A stretch of 10,718 bases of DNA from Bacillota bacterium. GTDB lineage: Bacteria; Bacillota; Clostridia; Christensenellales; Aristaeellaceae. The stretch is taken from NCBI GenBank assembly GCA_019137115.1, contig JAGVSV010000003.1:1-10718 (forward strand). The letters are read 5' to 3'. This document shows, in pieces, positions 6,070 to 10,718 of this stretch. A program made the translations under genes and the position numbers. Below the pieces are notes generated by a model. The model saw nothing but the letters and a program-made list of their open reading frames with translations, searched no databases and was not told where the DNA came from. How positions within the stretch are numbered: the stretch's first letter is position 1; each line of letters begins with the position of its first letter.

Positions 6070-7098
6070 TTAGATCGCGCTGGCCAGCAGCTTTTCCGCC
6101 AGCTCCATGGATCTGGCGGCGTCCGCCACCGTGCACATCGGCTGCCCGCCGGTCAATATGGCGTTGATAAAGTCCTCGTCCTCGGCCTTGTAGCCGTAGT
6201 AGGCGTGGAACGCGTCGGAGCCCGCGATGTCCCGGCCGTCATAGGTTTCGCGGTCAAGCCCGCCTACACCGCCGGAGGCAAGGGAATACATCGCGCCGCC
6301 CTTGTTGTACAGGATCACCGCGTCACACTCGGTGCCGCCGAAGCCCAGGTTGATGTAGGCGCTGGCGCCCGGGCCGTGCATGCCAAAGGTGTGCACGCGC
6401 GCGCCGGTCTGGTAGTTGGAGCGCATCGTGCCGATCACGCCGTTGTCAAAGCGCATGACGCTGGCCCACGCGTTGTCCACCGCGGAGCCGGAATACCGGC
6501 CGATCACCGACGAGCAGTCCACTACTTCGCCCTGCGCCAGGTACCGAACCAGGTCCAGCGCGTGGATGCCGTCGGTGCCGTAGGCCGAGGCATAGTCCCA
6601 GCTGCGCTGGATGTCGCTGTTCTTGTAAAACATGCCGTCCACCTGCGTGAGCGTGGTGACCTCCTGCATGCGCTTCATCACCTGCTGCACCAGCGGGACA
6701 TGGCGGCGGTTCATCGCCACCGCGCACACGACGCCCTGCTCCTGGCTGACGCGCACCAGCGAATTGGCCTGATGCGCCGAAATGCCCGCGGGCTTTTCCA
6801 TCAGCACCGGCAGGCCATGCATCATCACGTCGCGCGCCACGCGGAAGAGGCGGTCAGGCTCCACCAGCACCAGCACGCCGTCCAGATGCTCCTTGTCCAG
6901 CATCGCGTACATGTCCCAGTAGGTGGTGGTGTGCCCGGTGCCGAATTTGCGCGCGGCGGCTTCGGCTTTTTCGGGCCGCAGGTCGCAGATGGCGACCAGC
7001 TCGGCGGTGGGCAATTCCTTTAAGCTGGGCAGATGCACGCTGTTGGCGATGCCGCCTGCCCCGATCACCCCGATGCGCGCGGTTTTTGTGTTGGTCAT
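6070..7098 (-). CDS. Gfo/Idh/MocA-family oxidoreductase
   Basis: A 342-residue NAD(P)-dependent dehydrogenase, only distantly similar to its downstream neighbour. It has GVIGAGGIA (10-18) for the nucleotide, D39 in ICDLRPEK as the likely ribose-binding acid, VLMEKPAGIS (98-107) with Lys102, and YGTDGIHALDLVRYL (173-187) with His179 as the likely catalytic acid/base. The GTDGIHALDLVRYL form differs from the GGALMNQGIH form of the second enzyme, so the two probably act on different substrates or steps. The start at 7098 has AGGAGG at 7104-7109 five bases upstream. An in-frame start at 7254 would cross the promoter and is rejected. It is the first gene of the leftward operon, transcribed from the extended -10 promoter near 7138. 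No secretion signal is seen. Confidence 0.9.
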   Translation of the reverse strand: MTNTKTARIGVIGAGGIANSVHLPSLKELPTAELVAICDLRPEKAEAAARKFGTGHTTTYWDMYAMLDKEHLDGVLVLVEPDRLFRVARDVMMHGLPVLMEKPAGISAHQANSLVRVSQEQGVVCAVAMNRRHVPLVQQVMKRMQEVTTLTQVDGMFYKNSDIQRSWDYASAYGTDGIHALDLVRYLAQGEVVDCSSVIGRYSGSAVDNAWASVMRFDNGVIGTMRSNYQTGARVHTFGMHGPGASAYINLGFGGTECDAVILYNKGGAMYSLASGGVGGLDRETYDGRDIAGSDAFHAYYGYKAEDEDFINAILTGGQPMCTVADAARSMELAEKLLASAI

Positions 7099-7103
7099 GG
7101 TGT

Positions 7104-7109
7104 CCTCCT
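7104..7109 (-). promoter_or_regulatory. Strong Shine-Dalgarno site of the leftward operon
   Basis: A perfect AGGAGG, five bases before the ATG at 7098, is the strongest ribosome site in the window and fixes the start of the first dehydrogenase. Confidence 0.85.
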
Positions 7110-7137
7110 GTATGCTCAAGTCTGCGTACTGGCTTGG

Positions 7138-7146
7138 ATTATAGCA
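7138..7146 (-). promoter_or_regulatory. Extended -10 promoter of the leftward operon
   Basis: On the minus strand TGC-TATAAT gives a perfect -10 hexamer (7138-7143) with an upstream TG (7145-7146). Transcription would start near 7131 and give a leader of about 33 bases. The -35 region is poor (GCGCAA at 17 bases, TTGCGC at 19) and lies inside the inverted repeat, so activation or repression there is plausible. Confidence 0.65.
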
Positions 7147-7182
7147 TACCGCGCCCTTGTTTGCGCAATAGGGCGCGTGGTA
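7147..7182. promoter_or_regulatory. Inverted repeat between divergent promoters (operator candidate)
   Basis: The arms GCGCCCT (7151-7157) and AGGGCGC (7170-7176) are perfect reverse complements around a 12-base centre. They continue as TACC (7147-7150) against GGTA (7179-7182) if two bases (7177-7178) are looped out. The centre holds the 8-base palindrome TTGCGCAA (7161-7168). The whole element lies between the two divergent -10 boxes and covers both -35 regions, the classic position for a shared regulator. No regulator gene is in the window. Confidence 0.5.
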
Positions 7183-7186
7183 AGAT
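7157..7186 (+). promoter_or_regulatory. Candidate extended -10 promoter of the rightward UroD-like gene
   Basis: TGG-TAAGAT (7178-7186) is an extended -10 with a 4/6 hexamer. TTGTTT (7157-7162) stands 18 bases upstream as a weak -35. The start of transcription would be near 7193, 45 bases before the chosen ATG. It is back-to-back with the leftward promoter, and its -10 lies at the edge of the inverted repeat. Confidence 0.4.
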
Positions 7187-7237
7187 GCGGTGGGAACAAA
7201 CAAAATGCCCGTCCCTGGGATGGGTGGGGAGGCTGCC

Positions 7238-8353
7238 ATGGGCGCTCGCCGCAAGGCGTTTCATGACGCGGTACAGCACCGCGCGGTGGATCACCTGACG
7301 CTGGATCTGCTGGGCTGTCCGCTGTCCGGGCTGTCGCCGGAGGCGGAGCGTGATCTGATTGCGCACCTGGGCCTGGCGAACGACCCCAACCCGCGCGAGG
7401 CGCTGCTGCGCGCGCTGGACATCGACACCCGCGGCATCGGAGACATCCTGCGGCCGCCCAAATCGCTGTACAAACGGCTGTCGGCCACAGAATACATCGA
7501 CGAATGGGGGATCACGCGCAGGTTCACCGGCCTGTACTGGGACATTGTGGAGGAGCCGCTCAAGGGCAAGACCGCCCGCGACCTGGATGACTATCCCTGG
7601 CCGGATCCGGATTCCATCCCGGAGGACATGCTGGCCGCATTGGGGCGCGAAGCAAGGCGGCTGCAACAGGAGACCGATTATGTGATCTGCGCCTCGCACC
7701 CGGTGTACGGCGTGTTTGAGTTGGGGCTGTGGATGTGCGGGTTTGAGGATTTCATGATCCGCCTGTATGAGGACGAGCCCTTTGTGGAAAAGTTCATCGC
7801 CATTGTGCTGGCCTACCAGAAAAAGGTGATCGAACGGTACTACCGCCATGTGGGCCCGTATATCGACTTTACGTCCAGCGGGGATGACTTTGCCACGCAG
7901 CGCAGTTTGTTTCTTTCGCCGGACATGTTCCGGAGCGTGATCGCCCCGGCGTTCACTGAGCGCATCCTGTACACCAAACAGTTCACCGACGCGCCGTTTC
8001 TGCACCATTCCTGCGGCAATGTGGCGCGCCTGATCCCCGACCTGATCGCCTGCGGGGTGGACATTTTAAACCCCATCCAGCCCTGCGACCCGGCCATGGC
8101 GCCGGAAGCATTGCGGACAAACTACGGCGGACGCATCGCCTTTCACGGGGGCCTGGACACGCAGGTTGAGCTGCCCGGCGGCACGCCGGACACCGTAACG
8201 GGCGCGGTACACCGGCTGCTCAACGGCATGCAGGCGCACCAGGGCGGGTACATCTTTGCCGCCGCGCACAACCTGCAAGGCGATGTGCCGCCGGAGAACA
8301 TCGTGGCGATGTTCAAAGCGGCGCGGGCGTGGCGGCCGGAAAAGACCGCGTAG
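7238..8353 (+). CDS. UroD-fold (PF01208-type) methyltransferase-like protein, HxC variant
   Basis: A 371-residue cytosolic protein of the uroporphyrinogen decarboxylase / corrinoid methyltransferase superfamily. Seen in order: RPPKSLYKRL, DEWGITRRF (88-96), SGDDFATQRSLFLSP (214-228), FLHHSCGNV (254-262), AFHGGLDTQ (301-309), LPGGTP and GYIFAAAHNLQGDVPPENI (337-355). The H257-S-C259 pair matches the first two zinc ligands (H-x-C) of MtaA/MtbA-type enzymes. Where those have a late Cys, this one has His344 in AAAHNLQ, so a His/Cys/His site is possible. It is not HemE-like in the substrate region and is probably not a haem enzyme. The start at 7238 follows GGGGAGG (7226-7232) by five bases; the GTG at 7190 and ATGs at 7205 and 7220 lack a comparable site. 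It is divergent from the dehydrogenase operon, with a shared control region, and ends at a strong terminator. No corrinoid protein is visible nearby. The substrate is unknown. Confidence 0.85.
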   Translation: MGARRKAFHDAVQHRAVDHLTLDLLGCPLSGLSPEAERDLIAHLGLANDPNPREALLRALDIDTRGIGDILRPPKSLYKRLSATEYIDEWGITRRFTGLYWDIVEEPLKGKTARDLDDYPWPDPDSIPEDMLAALGREARRLQQETDYVICASHPVYGVFELGLWMCGFEDFMIRLYEDEPFVEKFIAIVLAYQKKVIERYYRHVGPYIDFTSSGDDFATQRSLFLSPDMFRSVIAPAFTERILYTKQFTDAPFLHHSCGNVARLIPDLIACGVDILNPIQPCDPAMAPEALRTNYGGRIAFHGGLDTQVELPGGTPDTVTGAVHRLLNGMQAHQGGYIFAAAHNLQGDVPPENIVAMFKAARAWRPEKTA

Positions 8354-8379
8354 GCGCGTCCGCGCCAGACAACCGTTGG

Positions 8380-8415
8380 AAAGGCAGGCGCCCATTGCTC
8401 CGGGCGCCTGCCTTT
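8380..8415. terminator. Strong bidirectional intrinsic terminator
   Basis: A perfect 14-bp stem (8380-8393 with 8402-8415) encloses an 8-base loop and is flanked by A3 on one side and T3AATT on the other. It lies between the convergent UroD-like gene (stop at 8353) and ftsH (stop at 8443) and can end transcription from both sides. Confidence 0.9.
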
Positions 8416-8442
8416 AATTGATATACGTTTTCTGTTGTCGGC

Positions 8443-10443
8443 TTACGCCGCGTTGAGCAGTTCCATGAACTCCTCGCCGGTGATGTTTTCTTTGTCCAGC
8501 AGGTGCTGGGCGATGCGGTCCAGCGCGTCGACGTTCTCCTTCAGCAGCTTGATGGCTTCCTCCTCGGCGCGCATCAGGATGTCGCGCACTTCCTTGTCCA
8601 CCGCAGCGCTGGAGGCGTCCGAGCCGCCAAAGACCGGCCGGCCGTCCAGGTACTGGTTCTCCGGCGTTTCCAGGCCCATCGGGCCAAAGGCGTCGCTCAT
8701 GCCATACTGGGTGACCATGCCGCGCGCCAGCGCCGTGGCGCGCTGGATGTCGTTGGAGGCGCCCGTGGTCACTTCGCCAAACTTGATTTGCTCCGCCGCC
8801 CGGCCGCCCAGCAGCGAGGTGATCTGCGCGAGCAGCTCCGACTGGGTCATCAGATAGCGCTCTTCCTCGGGCATGTTCATCGTGTAGCCCAGGCTGCCCA
8901 TGGTGCGCGGCACGATGGTGATCTTCTGCACCGGCTGCCCGTCCCGCTGTTGGGCGGACACCAGCGCATGCCCCACCTCATGGTAGGCGACCATCTCGCG
9001 CTCCTTGGGGTTCATGACACGGTCCTTCTTTTCGCGGCCGGCGATGACCACTTCAACCGATTCCATCAGGTCCTTCTGCTGCACCTGGTCGTGGCCTTCC
9101 TTGACGGCCAGCAGCGCGGCTTCGTTGACCATGTTGGCCAGGTCAGCGCCCGTGGCGCCGGAGGTCGCCAGCGCGATCTGCCGCAGGTCAACGTCCGGGC
9201 CCAGCTTCACCCTGGCGGCGTGTACGGCCAGGATGGCCTCACGCCCGGGCAGGTCGGGTTTTTCCACGATGATGCGGCGGTCAAAGCGGCCGGGGCGCAG
9301 CAGCGCCTTGTCCAGCACCTCGGGGCGGTTGGTAGCGGCCAGCACGATGATGCCCTGCTTGCCCTCAAAGCCGTCCATCTCGGCCAGCAGCTGGTTTAAC
9401 GTCTGCTCCCGCTCGTCATTGGCGCTGAAGCGGTTGTCGCGCGATTTGCCGATGGCGTCAATTTCGTCAATAAAGATGATGCACGGCGTGTTTTTCTTAG
9501 CCTGCTCAAACATGTCGCGCACGCGGCTGGCGCCCACGCCGACAAACATCTCCACAAACTCGCTGCCGGTGATCGAGTAGAATGGCACCCCGGCTTCGCC
9601 CGCCACGGCCTTGGCCAGCAGCGTTTTGCCGGTGCCCGGCGGGCCCACCAGCAGCGCGCCCTTGGGCTGCCGCGCGCCGATGGACTGGTATTTGCCGGGG
9701 TTTTTGAGGAAGTCCACCATCTCCAGCAGGCTTTCCTTGGCCTCGTCCTGTCCGGCCACGTCGGAGAACTTGACCCCGGTGGACGTCTGCACGTTGTACT
9801 CCTTGGCCTTGCTCTTGCCCACGCTGAACATGCCGCCCATGCCGCCGCCGCTGCTCATTTTTCGGGTCAGCCTGCGGATGACAAACGCGTAGAACGAGTA
9901 CATCAGCAGCATCGGCAGCACCCAGGACAGCACGAAGTTGAGGATCGGCGAGGAACGCGTTTCGTTGTATATCTTGGAGAAGGTGACGTCCTTCTCATAC
10001 AGGCGCGTGGTCAACTGCGGGTCGTCCATGATGACGGCGGTGTACACGGTGCCGGACGAAAGCGCCGCCGCCACAGCGGGCGGGATGGTCGTGTCCAGCA
10101 AATCGCGCACCATGGTGATGTCGGTGTGGGGCTTGAGCGTCAGGTAGATGCGCTCCTCATTCAATTCCGCGCGGTCGACATGCCCTTCCTCCACCAGCTT
10201 CATGAACTGGCTGTACTGGATGGGCACCGCGGCGTTGGCCAGGCGGCCGGCCGCCAGCAGGTTCATCACGATGGTCACCGTAAAGATGATCAGCGCGATG
10301 TTGCGCAGCCTGGTCCAGTTGGGCCCGCCATAGGGCGGATAGCGGGTGGGCCCGCCGGATGACCCGGTGGGCGCGCCGCCGCCGGGGTTGCTCTGGCTTA
10401 CATTGTTCTTCATATCCGCTTCGGGGGTGGTGTTCTGGCTCAT
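8443..10443 (-). CDS. ftsH: ATP-dependent zinc metalloprotease FtsH
   Basis: A 666-residue membrane-anchored AAA+ protease that unfolds and degrades membrane and short-lived cytosolic proteins as a hexamer. Domains: a Pro/Gly/Ser/Asn-rich N-terminal stretch of about 45 residues, first membrane segment near 47-65, the extracytoplasmic FtsH domain, second membrane segment near 168-188, then a Gly/Met linker and the AAA+ module. That module has Walker A GPPGTGKT (267-274), the pore loop FVEMFVGVG (296-304), Walker B IFIDEID (323-329), and the second region of homology with arginine fingers in RPGRFDRR (383-390). The protease part has HEVGH (488-492) and the third zinc ligand Asp565 in GASNDIQRAT. 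All key residues are intact. The start at 10443 follows GGAAGG (10449-10454). It is 13 bases after the preceding gene, so the two are co-transcribed. The long hydrophilic leader before the first membrane segment is unusual, since FtsH often begins almost at that helix. Confidence 0.98.
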   Translation of the reverse strand: MSQNTTPEADMKNNVSQSNPGGGAPTGSSGGPTRYPPYGGPNWTRLRNIALIIFTVTIVMNLLAAGRLANAAVPIQYSQFMKLVEEGHVDRAELNEERIYLTLKPHTDITMVRDLLDTTIPPAVAAALSSGTVYTAVIMDDPQLTTRLYEKDVTFSKIYNETRSSPILNFVLSWVLPMLLMYSFYAFVIRRLTRKMSSGGGMGGMFSVGKSKAKEYNVQTSTGVKFSDVAGQDEAKESLLEMVDFLKNPGKYQSIGARQPKGALLVGPPGTGKTLLAKAVAGEAGVPFYSITGSEFVEMFVGVGASRVRDMFEQAKKNTPCIIFIDEIDAIGKSRDNRFSANDEREQTLNQLLAEMDGFEGKQGIIVLAATNRPEVLDKALLRPGRFDRRIIVEKPDLPGREAILAVHAARVKLGPDVDLRQIALATSGATGADLANMVNEAALLAVKEGHDQVQQKDLMESVEVVIAGREKKDRVMNPKEREMVAYHEVGHALVSAQQRDGQPVQKITIVPRTMGSLGYTMNMPEEERYLMTQSELLAQITSLLGGRAAEQIKFGEVTTGASNDIQRATALARGMVTQYGMSDAFGPMGLETPENQYLDGRPVFGGSDASSAAVDKEVRDILMRAEEEAIKLLKENVDALDRIAQHLLDKENITGEEFMELLNAA

Positions 10444-10456
10444 GGGATCCTTCCTT

Positions 10457-10718
10457 TCAGGTGGCGTTATCAGTCAGCCGGGCGCCGCAGCACCCGCAGT
10501 ATCGGTTCATCGGGGGATTGAGGGCCTGGCAGGCATCGCACCGCGCGTCCCCGCGCGTGGCGGCCAGGCGCTGCTTGGCGTCGACCAACTGCTCGGTCAG
10601 CGCGTTGGCCTGGCGGGCGGTGCGCTCCGCGCTTTCCAGCAGGTGTTTTCCGGCCTGGCTGTACAGGGTGTTCAGCGCTGTTTCCAGCGAGCGCACCTCT
10701 GCCTCCAGCCGGGCCACC
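10457..10718 (-). CDS. Coiled-coil zinc-ribbon protein, partial (5' end outside window)
   Basis: The visible 86-87 C-terminal residues run off the right edge. A GTG at 10717 is in frame but gives no evidence of being the true start. The N-terminal two thirds are a charged heptad-like helix (LEAEVRSLETALNTLYSQAG ... ALTEQLVDAKQRLA), likely a coiled coil. The end carries a zinc ribbon, CDAC-x10-CGCC, with four cysteines. This is the architecture of a common family of short Bacillota proteins annotated only as zinc-ribbon domain-containing, often about 100-130 residues, with no firm function. Its TGA at 10457 lies 13 bases before the ftsH ATG and the ftsH ribosome site fills the gap, so the two genes form one transcript, whose promoter must lie outside the window. 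No membrane segment is seen in the visible part. Confidence 0.85.
   Translation of the reverse strand, partial: VARLEAEVRSLETALNTLYSQAGKHLLESAERTARQANALTEQLVDAKQRLAATRGDARCDACQALNPPMNRYCGCCGARLTDNAT

Noticed and set aside
4786..7023. A 745-residue rightward open frame, the longest in the window
   Set aside because: It is antisense to three well-supported genes and its His/Arg/Gly/Ala-rich product with no recognisable motif is typical of a GC-rich shadow frame.
7139..8008. A 289-residue leftward open frame over the rightward UroD-like gene
   Set aside because: It is antisense to a protein with clear family motifs and crosses the divergent promoter region.
3481..8353. Haem biosynthesis (HemE) function for the UroD-like proteins
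   Set aside because: No other haem genes are present, motifs fit the methyltransferase-like branch, and the context is sugar dehydrogenases.

Overview
This is a GC-rich window that reads like a chromosomal segment of a Bacillota (probably Clostridia, gut-type) bacterium. The lineage is inferred, not shown. The grounds are Shine-Dalgarno sequences of the AGGAGG/AAGGAG type before most genes, an ftsH with a zinc-ribbon/coiled-coil gene just upstream, a small protein resembling a family I recall from Clostridia, and paired UroD-like and Gfo/Idh/MocA genes. No RNA gene, CRISPR array, insertion sequence or prophage is visible.

Layout. (a) 83-370 (+): a 95-residue conserved hypothetical protein, followed by a non-coding stretch to 607 that holds a hairpin terminator candidate and a possible gene relic. 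(b) 608-2119 (-): an NAD-dependent family GH4 alpha-glycosidase with a CHGV metal-site signature, driven by its own sigma-70-type promoter with an AAACGTTT operator-like palindrome on the -35. (c) 2202-3383 (-): a full-length two-domain chromate-transporter-family membrane protein. (d) 3481-7098 (-): a tight four-gene operon read leftward: Gfo/Idh/MocA oxidoreductase, a second Gfo/Idh/MocA oxidoreductase (GTG start 3 nt after the previous stop), a GNAT acetyltransferase, and a UroD-fold protein that shares an ATGA overlap with the GNAT gene. (e) 7099-7237: a divergent control region with two extended -10 promoters facing away from each other and an inverted repeat between them. (f) 7238-8353 (+): a second UroD-fold protein, ended by a 14-bp-stem bidirectional terminator. 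(g) 8443-10443 (-): ftsH, preceded by the 3' part of a zinc-ribbon gene that runs off the right edge.

How the genes may work together. The GH4 enzyme and the two Gfo/Idh/MocA proteins belong to NAD(P)-dependent families that act on sugars or related polyols. The two UroD-like proteins are placed as if co-regulated with the oxidoreductases. No sugar transporter, kinase, transcription factor or corrinoid protein lies in the window, so the substrate cannot be read from context. A small glycoside or modified-sugar breakdown locus is the best inference. The part most likely to be undescribed is the pairing of two differently armed UroD-like proteins with two dehydrogenases around one shared regulatory region. 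The ftsH pair is ordinary housekeeping.
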